Shown here: piece by piece, positions 37,478 through 44,506 of the stretch
How positions within the stretch are numbered: position 1 is the stretch's first letter
Layout: every line of letters begins with the position of its first letter
Assembly (NCBI GenBank): GCA_903823565.1
Contig: CAIJTF010000072.1
Span: 1-54,076 of the forward strand
Direction of reading: 5' to 3'
Length of the DNA: 54,076 bases
Source of the DNA: an uncultured Flavobacteriales bacterium
GTDB lineage: Bacteria; Bacteroidota; Bacteroidia; Flavobacteriales_D; Crocinitomicaceae
Translations under genes and position numbers: made by a program
Notes under the pieces: model-generated
What the model saw: the letters and a program-made list of their open reading frames with translations, nothing else
What the model was told of the DNA's origin: nothing
The model's database searches: none

Positions 37478-38245
37478 ATGATTTCTGTTCAACACGTTGA
37501 TAAAACCTTTGGGAAGCAACAAGTTTTGTTTAATATTACGGCAGATTTTCAACCGGGTAAAATCAACCTCATCATCGGGCAGTCAGGACAAGGTAAAACC
37601 GTACTCGCAAAAAGTATGGTAGGCTTACACGAAGTGGATCAGGGTCAAATCCTCTACAACGGAAGGGATTTTACACAAATGGATAAACGACAGAAAACTG
37701 CGTTGCGGCAAGAAATTGGAATGCTTTTTCAAGGGGCGGCCTTATTTGACTCCATGACCGTAGAGGAAAACGTAAAATTTCCACTCCGTATGTTCACCAA
37801 AATGACCAAAAAAGAAATGCAAGACCGCGTTGATTTTTGTCTTGAGCGCGTTAACCTATCCGGAAGAAATGCACTATTCCCTTCCGAATGTTCCGGCGGT
37901 ATGCAAAAACGCGTGGGCATCGCGCGGGCCATCTCGATGAATCCAAAATATTTGTTTTGCGACGAACCCAATTCAGGGCTTGACCCAAAAACTGCGATAG
38001 TTATTGACAGCCTAATCAAAGATATCACCTATGAATATGGCATTACCACAATTGTTATTACCCATGACATGAACAGTGTAATTGAAATTGGTGACAACAT
38101 CTTGTTCATCCATCAGGGGAAAAATTGGTGGAGCGGCGATAAACGAGATATCATTGAAACAAACAATCCGGAGATTGAATCCTTTGTTTATGCTTCAGAG
38201 TTTATGAAAAAAATTCGCGCCTCGCTTCGGGAAAATATTTCCTAG
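37478..38245 (+). CDS. mlaF: MlaF-type ABC transporter ATP-binding protein
   Basis: This 255-residue ATPase has Walker A GQSGQGKTV, Q-loop MLFQGAALFDSMTVEENV, signature CSGGMQKRVGIARAI and Walker B YLFCDEPNSGLDP with an H-switch in ITHDMNS. FQGAALFDSM is characteristic of the MlaF group. It powers the MlaE permease encoded two bases upstream. It is followed by the promoter of tRNA-Leu. Confidence 0.93.
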   Translation: MISVQHVDKTFGKQQVLFNITADFQPGKINLIIGQSGQGKTVLAKSMVGLHEVDQGQILYNGRDFTQMDKRQKTALRQEIGMLFQGAALFDSMTVEENVKFPLRMFTKMTKKEMQDRVDFCLERVNLSGRNALFPSECSGGMQKRVGIARAISMNPKYLFCDEPNSGLDPKTAIVIDSLIKDITYEYGITTIVITHDMNSVIEIGDNILFIHQGKNWWSGDKRDIIETNNPEIESFVYASEFMKKIRASLRENIS

Positions 38246-38255
38246 GTAAATGCGC

Positions 38256-38285
38256 TTGGGATTATGTAAGATTTCTTTATCTTTG
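38256..38285 (+). promoter_or_regulatory. Bacteroidota promoter for tRNA-Leu (TTGG-N18-TATCTTTG)
   Basis: TTGG at 38256-38259 and TATCTTTG at 38278-38285 are 18 bases apart, near the TTTG-N19-TAnnTTTG consensus. The tRNA starts 35 bases later, leaving a short leader. Confidence 0.6.
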
Positions 38286-38319
38286 CAGTCCAAAATACTC
38301 AGCGGAGTACTTTTTTTAT

Positions 38320-38404
38320 GCGGATGTGGTGAAATTGGTAGACACGCTAGACTTAGGATCTAGTGCCGAGAGGTGTGCGGGTTCGAGTCCCTCCATCCGC
38401 ACCA
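38320..38404 (+). tRNA. tRNA-Leu, anticodon UAG
   Basis: The acceptor stem GCGGATG pairs with CATCCGC, followed by A and an encoded CCA (38402-38404). The anticodon stem CTAGA/TCTAG closes the loop CTTAGGA, giving anticodon TAG at 38354-38356, which reads CUN leucine codons. It has a long variable arm as expected for leucine, and a GTTCGAGTC T-loop. It is followed at once by a terminator. Confidence 0.95.
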
Positions 38405-38405
38405 T

Positions 38406-38433
38406 AAGGTCTCGTGAAATCGGGACCTTTTTT
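38406..38433 (+). terminator. Rho-independent terminator after tRNA-Leu
   Basis: AAGGTC and CG pair with CG and GACCTT around a TGAAAT loop, with one mismatch (T opposite G), followed by a T-run. It separates the tRNA from the trigger factor gene, which starts 26 bases later. Confidence 0.8.
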
Positions 38434-38458
38434 ATTTTAAAACGAAACGATAGTATAT

Positions 38459-39811
38459 ATGCATGTTACTCGACAGGAAATCGACGCATTAAATGGTTTA
38501 ATAACGGTGGAAATTGATTCCAGCGACTACAAGGATAAGGTAAAAAGTTCTTTAGAAAAGCACCGAAAAACGGCTAAAATACCAGGATTTCGTCCGGGAC
38601 ATGTTCCTTTGGGGGTAGTCGAAAAGCGATTTGGCAAATCGGTACTCGCGGAAGTATTAAATACCTTAGCCAACGAAGGGGTTTATTCCTTCATCCAAGA
38701 CAATAAACTGGAAATTTTGGGGAACCCGATTCCATCCAACCATCATAGTATGGAAGGATCATTCGATGCACCAAGCACCTTTAAGTTTACATTCGAAATT
38801 GGCATGAGTCCCACTTTTGATTATCAAACAGTGTTAAAAAATGGTGTTGAATACCATACGGTTCGTGTAGACGAGAAATTGGTTTCACAACAAATTGAAG
38901 ATTTACAACGCCGCTATGGAAAATTATCCAGCGTAGAGACTGTTGGCGAAAAAGATTTGGTATTAGGAACTTTTACCGAATTGGACGAACAAGGGGCGCC
39001 CAAAGCGGGGGGGATTGAGCACAGTACGACCCTGTCCATGGAGTTTCTTCCGGACGCTGATACCAAAACAAGCCTTATCGGCCGAAAAAAAGAGGATATC
39101 TTTATACTAAATCCGGCTTTGGTATCCAAGGATGAAGCGGACAAGGCTTCCATGTTAGGCCTAAAACCAGAAGAGCTACCCAGTGAGGACGTAGTTTTTG
39201 AGTTTAGAATAACGGATATTAAACACTTATCGCTTGCTGCGCTAGATCAAGAGTTATTCGAAAAATTATTTCAAGACGGGGAGATAACCGATGAGGCAGG
39301 CTTGAGAAATCGCGTGCAAAAAGATTTAGAACAAATGTTTGAGCGCGATGCGGATCGCTTGATGACGCGCAAAGTTTACGATCGATTAATGTCGGATGTA
39401 TCGATGGATTTTCCAGAAGCATTCTTAAAGCGTTGGATTGTTGCCAGTGCACAAAAACCAATTAGTGAGGAAGAAATTAACGCGGAATTTCAAGCGTACT
39501 TAAATTCGTTGAAATGGCAACTTATACAATCAAAAATCTTCAAAGAATCCAATACGCAATTGGTATATGATGAAGTTATTGCTTTCACAAAAGCATTGAT
39601 TGTAAATAATTATGCGCAATATGGTCTTCCTGCCCCTGAGGAGGCTGAGTTAGAAAAATCAGCCAAAGAGTTATTGGCGAAAAAGGATCAGGCCAACAGC
39701 ATTTATGACCAGTTGGCGGAACAAAAACTTACCCAATATTTCAAAGCCAACGCCAGCCTAAAAATGAAGCCCTTATCGTACGATGATTTCGTGGCCGAAA
39801 TGAAAAAATAA
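38459..39811 (+). CDS. tig: Trigger factor (ribosome-associated chaperone)
   Basis: This 450-residue chaperone has the ribosome-binding signature KIPGFRPGHVPLGVVEKRFG in the N-terminal domain, which contacts the exit tunnel. The middle region (about residues 160-255), where other bacteria have an FKBP-type PPIase, is divergent: no clear FKBP core is visible. The C-terminal helical domain ends with LAEQKLTQYFKANASLKMK. It needs a promoter between the tRNA terminator and its ATG, or readthrough; none is obvious. Confidence 0.92.
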   Translation: MHVTRQEIDALNGLITVEIDSSDYKDKVKSSLEKHRKTAKIPGFRPGHVPLGVVEKRFGKSVLAEVLNTLANEGVYSFIQDNKLEILGNPIPSNHHSMEGSFDAPSTFKFTFEIGMSPTFDYQTVLKNGVEYHTVRVDEKLVSQQIEDLQRRYGKLSSVETVGEKDLVLGTFTELDEQGAPKAGGIEHSTTLSMEFLPDADTKTSLIGRKKEDIFILNPALVSKDEADKASMLGLKPEELPSEDVVFEFRITDIKHLSLAALDQELFEKLFQDGEITDEAGLRNRVQKDLEQMFERDADRLMTRKVYDRLMSDVSMDFPEAFLKRWIVASAQKPISEEEINAEFQAYLNSLKWQLIQSKIFKESNTQLVYDEVIAFTKALIVNNYAQYGLPAPEEAELEKSAKELLAKKDQANSIYDQLAEQKLTQYFKANASLKMKPLSYDDFVAEMKK

Positions 39812-39824
39812 ATTTTTTCAAAAC

Positions 39825-40742
39825 TTATTTCCAATCGAGTAAGCAAAAAGGGCCTTTTTCCTTTGTGGTAAAGGTGTGCTGAATTTCACGAACCATTTTT
39901 TCCAAGTGTTGAACCTTGTAACTTCTCTGGGAAAAAACGGCTATAATTTCTCGTGCAGGTCTTCCATAGGCAGAATGAATTTTTTTTCGATACCCTGTAC
40001 GTTCGAGAGGAGAACGAAAATTGGAAGGAAGTAAGGTGTATCCGCCATTTTGGTTTACCATCGTTATCAAAAGGTCTAAATTTCCTCCTTGATAATCCCA
40101 CGCAAATCCCGGTTGGTCTTGAAGTTTACAGAAATTAATGATTTGGGTTCGCAAGCAATTCCCTTTATTGAGTAACCAGGGTTGATGTCCATCCAACGCC
40201 AAAACATCTACCGCCTTCTCTTCTCCCAAATCGCCGTAAAGCTCTATTTCTTCCGTAAACAAAGGGATTGTCCGAAACTTAGGTTGTTGATAAGGCCCTG
40301 CTAGTAGCGCTAAGTCCAAAGCGCCATGCTCCATTTCTGACAACAATTCTTCGGTTCGATGTTCCAAGAATACAACCCTTACCTGCGGTAGTAGAGCTGA
40401 AAGCCGATCAAATAAAGCAGAAATCATGTAGACCGAAACGGTAGGAATAATTCCTATTCTTATTTCTTCCTTAAGCTTTCCTTCTAACCGATCGTTAATC
40501 GCTTTCAGCTTCTGATTTTCTTCGAGTATTTCCCGAATAATAGGTAAAACCTCTTCTCCATATGGTGTGAGTGCTAAAGGATTGGAACTTCGATCAAAAA
40601 TAGCGTACCCCAACTGCTCCTCTGCTTTTTTAACCTGCATGGACAAGGTGGGCTGGGTAACAAAACAACGTTCACTGGCCTTTAGAAACTGTCGCTCCTC
40701 GCTAAGGATGAGCAAATAACGCATTTGTTGAAGGGATATCAT
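39825..40742 (-). CDS. oxyR: OxyR-like LysR-family hydrogen peroxide regulator
   Basis: This 305-residue protein has an N-terminal LysR helix-turn-helix (MRYLLILSEERQFLKASERCFVTQPTLSMQVKKAEEQLG) and a periplasmic-binding-like sensor domain. Cys196 and Cys205 in GNCLRTQIINFCKL are spaced C-x8-C, as in E. coli OxyR Cys199/Cys208, supporting peroxide sensing by a disulfide. It is divergent from a 2-Cys peroxiredoxin gene, the classic OxyR arrangement. The -7 box lies inside an ATAG-N16-CTAT inverted repeat, so autorepression is plausible. Confidence 0.9.
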   Translation of the reverse strand: MISLQQMRYLLILSEERQFLKASERCFVTQPTLSMQVKKAEEQLGYAIFDRSSNPLALTPYGEEVLPIIREILEENQKLKAINDRLEGKLKEEIRIGIIPTVSVYMISALFDRLSALLPQVRVVFLEHRTEELLSEMEHGALDLALLAGPYQQPKFRTIPLFTEEIELYGDLGEEKAVDVLALDGHQPWLLNKGNCLRTQIINFCKLQDQPGFAWDYQGGNLDLLITMVNQNGGYTLLPSNFRSPLERTGYRKKIHSAYGRPAREIIAVFSQRSYKVQHLEKMVREIQHTFTTKEKGPFCLLDWK

Positions 40743-40756
40743 CGATATTTTTTATA

Positions 40757-40764
40757 CAAAAATA
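40757..40764 (-). promoter_or_regulatory. -7 element (TATTTTTG) for oxyR
   Basis: TATTTTTG on the minus strand lies 14 bases before the oxyR ATG and overlaps the inverted repeat at 40762-40785. Confidence 0.4.
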
Positions 40765-40785
40765 GTTTAATTTGATTTTAGCTAT
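40762..40785. promoter_or_regulatory. Candidate OxyR operator (ATAG-N16-CTAT)
   Basis: Half sites ATAG and CTAT, the core of OxyR sites in E. coli, lie 16 bases apart between oxyR and the peroxiredoxin gene. The spacing differs from the E. coli ATAG-N7-CTAT pattern, so binding is inferred from position only. Confidence 0.35.
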
Positions 40786-40886
40786 ATATAATTTACCCTA
40801 CTTTTGTGGTGTTCCTTTTTGGGATTTATTTTAACGGGTAGGATAAAGTTTTACTTTTTGAACACAACAGCGCTTGCATTGTTTTC

Positions 40887-40894
40887 TACCTTTG
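40887..40894 (+). promoter_or_regulatory. Bacteroidota -7 element (TACCTTTG) for the peroxiredoxin gene
   Basis: TACCTTTG lies 28 bases before ATG 40923. A TTTG 26 bases upstream is too distant for a normal -33 box, which would fit an activator-dependent promoter. Confidence 0.5.
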
Positions 40895-40922
40895 TGGTTA
40901 GTAATTTAAAAAACAAAATAAC

Positions 40923-41555
40923 ATGTCAGTTTTAGTAGGTAAAAAGGCTCCTTCATTCAGCGCAGGAGCAGTGGTTAATGGTGGTGAGATTGTAAATGGC
41001 TTTTCCTTGGATCAATACCTTGGTAAGAACCATGTATTATTCTTTTTTTATCCAAAGGATTTCACCTTTGTTTGTCCATCGGAATTGCATGCGTTTCAGC
41101 AGGCATTAGGAGAATTTGAATCGCGAGGTGTGAAAGTGGTTGCTTGTTCAACCGACACTGAAGAATCCCATTGGGCATGGTTACAAACCCCAAAAAATAA
41201 AGGTGGGATTCAAGGAGTAACCTATCCTATTGTGGCCGATACATCAAAAACGATTTCAGAAGCCTTTGGTGTTCTCGCTGGAGAATACGAATACGATATG
41301 GAAGGTTCTCTAACGGCTAGTGGACCAATGATTGCCTACCGAGGATTGTTCTTAATCGACAAAAACGGTACGGTAATGCACCAATTGGTGAATTTTTTCC
41401 CATTAGGAAGAAATGTGGAAGAAGCCTTAAGAATGGTAGATGCGCTTCAGTATTTTGAAGAAAACGGAGAGGTTTGTCCTGCCAATTGGCACAGAGGAGA
41501 GGCCGCAATGAAACCAAGTTTTGATGGCGTTGCTGATTATTTATCCAAGCACTAG
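40923..41555 (+). CDS. ahpC: Typical 2-Cys peroxiredoxin (AhpC/Prx type)
   Basis: This 210-residue peroxidase has the peroxidatic Cys51 in DFTFVCPSEL and the resolving Cys185 in GEVCPANW. It reduces hydrogen peroxide and alkyl hydroperoxides using thioredoxin or AhpF; no reductase gene is nearby. The GGIQG at about residue 98 resembles the GGLG loop of sensitive eukaryotic-type peroxiredoxins, but the C-terminus lacks the matching YF. It is divergent from oxyR and probably under its control. A strong terminator follows. Confidence 0.93.
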   Translation: MSVLVGKKAPSFSAGAVVNGGEIVNGFSLDQYLGKNHVLFFFYPKDFTFVCPSELHAFQQALGEFESRGVKVVACSTDTEESHWAWLQTPKNKGGIQGVTYPIVADTSKTISEAFGVLAGEYEYDMEGSLTASGPMIAYRGLFLIDKNGTVMHQLVNFFPLGRNVEEALRMVDALQYFEENGEVCPANWHRGEAAMKPSFDGVADYLSKH

Positions 41556-41575
41556 CCTTATTTTCACAATTCAAT

Positions 41576-41599
41576 AACCCGGTTTACCCGGGTTTTTTT
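41576..41599 (+). terminator. Rho-independent terminator after the peroxiredoxin gene
   Basis: AACCCGG, TTTAC loop, CCGGGTT, followed by five more T. Confidence 0.88.
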
Positions 41600-41667
41600 A
41601 TATCCTGTAGGCAACGGAAATGAAACCCCGGTCGTTAAGCCTAGAACAAACCCTAAATTTTACGGCC

Positions 41668-43107
41668 ATGAAAAAGCTAATCTACCTCTGCGTGATGGTG
41701 GCAGGAACCTCCTTCGCTCAAAAAACAACGGTTTTATTATCGGATGATGCGTACCAAACGTTGAAAAAGGAAGGCGGCCTAATCCCCGGCACCACCTACC
41801 TTCCGAATGTTCAATCCCCAGTTCAATCCATTAAACCCACTTCAAATCAAGATAAAAATGGTGCGTGCAACTGCCTTATTCCTTTGGATAATACGTTTAA
41901 CCTGGCCATGACCCCCAACGATGATTGGTCTTCTGGCTTTATCACCTTACCGTTTAGCTTTGATTTTTATGGCACCTTGTATGATAGCGTTGTTATTAAC
42001 AACAACGGAAACGTCTCCTTTTTGGCGCCATATTTTGAATATACAGCAAATGCCTTTCCGGACCCTACCTTTAATATGATTGCTCCCTTTTGGGGAGATG
42101 TTGATACGCGCTCCCCTAACGGTGGAAACGTGTGGTACAAGGTAACCAACGATGCATTGATCGTTGTTTGGGACCATGTCGGTTATTTCGATCAACACGA
42201 CGATTTAGTCAATACTTTTCAATTGGTAATTTCCAATGGAAGCGATACCCTCATCCATGGAAGTAACAACGTTTCCTTTTGCTATGGAGATATGCAATGG
42301 ACCACAGGAGATGCCTCAAATGGTAGTGGGGGAATTGGAGGGTCTCCCGCTAATGTAGGGGTGAATATCGGTAATGGAATTGACTTTTTTCAAGTAGGTT
42401 TATTTGATGACCACGGAACATTTTTCGATGGACCCTATGGATTAAATGACCGGGTTGATTTTTTGGATGGTCAAGAAGTGTATTTCGACCTGGCCGGAAT
42501 GGCGTCTAGCAACTTGCCTCCACTGGTAATTAATAGCAATATTTGTGACACGATTGATGTCTACACGGGTGACACCCTACAAAAGAGCAATAGCACAGCA
42601 GTCTTCGATCTTTCGGTTTTGACTCCTGAATACGGACAAGTACTTTCTACCGCAATCAGTACGGATGCACCTTTAGGGCTTACAAGCCTTCAAGGAGGGA
42701 ATGGTACAACTTATGTTTCTTACGCCTGCGAATTTAATCCTCAAGGATTATCGCCAGGCATTTATCACGTAACCGTTGACGCAAGCGATAACGGCACTCC
42801 AATGCAACACACCACGTATAGCGTTCCTATACGGGTACATGAAGGGGCATCCGCTGGTATTGTTGAACCAAACGCAGACGGTTTTACGCTTTACCCAAAT
42901 CCCACCGATGGGCACATTCAATGGAAACATGCTACTAAAACCCTACGTGAGGTGGTTGTCTTTGGGATGGACGGCACAGCCGTTTACCGAGAAGAATTTC
43001 CTTCAACCGAAATCGACTTAAGCTTTTTATCCGAAGGAATGTACCTGCTTTACGGATTTGGTACCGACCAATCCATTAGCATTCAAAAATTTGAACTATT
43101 GAAATAA
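41668..43107 (+). CDS. Secreted NIDO-like domain protein with T9SS type A sorting domain
   Basis: This 479-residue protein has a signal peptide (MKKLIYLCVMVAGTSFAQ). The region of about residues 65-265 resembles an extracellular nidogen (NIDO) domain, with LPFSFDFYGTLYDSVVINNNGNVSF, MIAPFWGDVDTR and VVWDHVGYF. A beta-sandwich segment (IYHVTVDASDNGTPM) follows, and a C-terminal YPNP-type sorting domain directs T9SS export. I chose ATG 41668, since the frame upstream lacks signal character. It is probably a surface or matrix adhesion protein; the ligand is unknown. Confidence 0.85.
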   Translation: MKKLIYLCVMVAGTSFAQKTTVLLSDDAYQTLKKEGGLIPGTTYLPNVQSPVQSIKPTSNQDKNGACNCLIPLDNTFNLAMTPNDDWSSGFITLPFSFDFYGTLYDSVVINNNGNVSFLAPYFEYTANAFPDPTFNMIAPFWGDVDTRSPNGGNVWYKVTNDALIVVWDHVGYFDQHDDLVNTFQLVISNGSDTLIHGSNNVSFCYGDMQWTTGDASNGSGGIGGSPANVGVNIGNGIDFFQVGLFDDHGTFFDGPYGLNDRVDFLDGQEVYFDLAGMASSNLPPLVINSNICDTIDVYTGDTLQKSNSTAVFDLSVLTPEYGQVLSTAISTDAPLGLTSLQGGNGTTYVSYACEFNPQGLSPGIYHVTVDASDNGTPMQHTTYSVPIRVHEGASAGIVEPNADGFTLYPNPTDGHIQWKHATKTLREVVVFGMDGTAVYREEFPSTEIDLSFLSEGMYLLYGFGTDQSISIQKFELLK

Positions 43108-43132
43108 GGTAGAACGTTCGTAGAATACCGAA

Positions 43133-43166
43133 AAGCCATCCTAAGCCACTTTAGGGTGGCTTTTTT
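43133..43166 (+). terminator. Rho-independent terminator after the NIDO-type gene
   Basis: AAGCCA and CCTAA pair with TTAGG and TGGCTT across one mismatch, followed by a T-run. Confidence 0.82.
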
Positions 43167-43259
43167 CGTTCAATAACATTACAATGTGGAAATCTAACCA
43201 TGACTTACGTAACCGAAATGCACCTTGGTGATTACTTTTAGGCTCACAAATTGAAACTC

Positions 43260-43979
43260 ATGAAAAATCACTTAAAAACAGTTCTTGGTTTATCCTTTAT
43301 CCTAGCCATTCAATTTCCCTCCCTTGCGATTGATTTTAAAATTTACGAGCGAACTGGTGGGATATGGTCGGTTCCTATTTGGATCTTAACGTTTTACGCC
43401 ATTTGGGTTATTGGAATGCGTTTGTTATACTTTCGAAAAGCAGCAAAATACGATACAAAACTTCTGGACAAAGTCAAAAAACATGTAAACAAAGGCGTGT
43501 TTGACACCAACGACAAGGCAAAAATCGATGCAGCCATTAAAAATGCTTTAGACGCAATTGAAAACGAAGAAAGTGCCTTTGCCGCGGTAGTAAGGGAAGG
43601 GTTGGAAAGCCATAAAATAGGGTATGGAACGGGACAAATTCAAACCAATATGGAAAACCAAGCGAACATTGAAGTTTCTAAGTTAGAATACCAACTGAAT
43701 CACTTGGGATTAATCGCTGGACTTGCCCCTACCCTTGGTTTTATTGGAACGATTATCGGGGTAATTAACATCTTCGAGAGCATTGCTTCTAAAAGTGGCG
43801 GATTTTCTGTAAACACCATTTCTGAAGGATTATCCATTAAGATGGGGTCTTCAATGATGGGATTAATTGCCGGTGCAGTCGCTTATGTAGGGTTTCATTT
43901 GTTCAATGCCGCGATTGACACTTTCGTACTAAAAATGCAACGAACTACTTTGGAGTTTAGTAAACTTTCTAAAATATAA
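43260..43979 (+). CDS. exbB: MotA/TolQ/ExbB proton channel family protein
   Basis: This 239-residue protein has three main membrane segments: an N-terminal one after MKNHLKTVLGLSFILAIQFP, one near GGIWSVPIWILTFYAIWVIGM, and a pair near HLGLIAGLAPTLGFIGTIIGVI and SSMMGLIAGAVAYVGF. The TLGFIGTIIGVINIFE core is the ExbB/TolQ signature. It forms a proton-driven stator with the ExbD-like protein that starts five bases later. I use ATG 43260; a TTG three codons earlier is less likely. No TonB gene follows, so the partner is unknown. Confidence 0.88.
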   Translation: MKNHLKTVLGLSFILAIQFPSLAIDFKIYERTGGIWSVPIWILTFYAIWVIGMRLLYFRKAAKYDTKLLDKVKKHVNKGVFDTNDKAKIDAAIKNALDAIENEESAFAAVVREGLESHKIGYGTGQIQTNMENQANIEVSKLEYQLNHLGLIAGLAPTLGFIGTIIGVINIFESIASKSGGFSVNTISEGLSIKMGSSMMGLIAGAVAYVGFHLFNAAIDTFVLKMQRTTLEFSKLSKI

Positions 43980-43983
43980 GGTC

Positions 43984-44451
43984 ATGGCCATTAAAAGAAA
44001 CAAACGCATTCAAGCTGAGGTTTTTACCAGCGCGATGAGTGACATTATGTTTTTCTTGTTGTTGTTTTTCTTAATTGTATCGACCTTAGCCAATACGACA
44101 AACCTTGCCCTCCCAAAAACTGGAAACCAGGGTTCGTCCGATAAAAAATTCAATTCGCTAACCTTTGAAAGCGAAAACGAATGTGAATTTAGGCCTGTAA
44201 ATGGAAAAGCCATAAAAATTAAATTGTCCGGATTATCCAATCAAGCCTCTGACAGTTTAAACATTCGAAGCGATCAAGCTAAGATTGAGGATGTTCTTAA
44301 GAAAAACCTACCACAAAATCCAAAAAACGAGGACGAAAAAACGGTAATGGTAAACATCTCTCGGTATGCCAAGGTACAAACGTTGGTAAATGCTCTATAT
44401 GCGGGAGATGTACTTGGGGTGAATTGGCTTCTTCATACGCGCGAGCGTTAA
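43984..44451 (+). CDS. exbD: ExbD/TolR family biopolymer transport protein
   Basis: This 155-residue protein has a short cytoplasmic N-terminus, one membrane helix (MSDIMFFLLLFFLIVSTLA) with the key Asp of the family in SDIMFF, and a periplasmic domain of about 110 residues. With the upstream ExbB-like protein it would use the proton gradient to drive an envelope process. It ends 55 bases before a convergent T9SS cargo gene; no terminator is visible there. Confidence 0.88.
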   Translation: MAIKRNKRIQAEVFTSAMSDIMFFLLLFFLIVSTLANTTNLALPKTGNQGSSDKKFNSLTFESENECEFRPVNGKAIKIKLSGLSNQASDSLNIRSDQAKIEDVLKKNLPQNPKNEDEKTVMVNISRYAKVQTLVNALYAGDVLGVNWLLHTRER

Positions 44452-44506
44452 GAATGTCATAAGACTTAAATTACACGGGGCTATTCCATTGAATATTCTG
44501 AAACGT

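Noticed and set aside
40857..40894. TTTG-N26-TACCTTTG before the peroxiredoxin gene (a similar 26-base spacing occurs at 12005-12042 on the minus strand)
   Set aside because: The spacing is too long for the known promoter, and two cases do not establish a new class.
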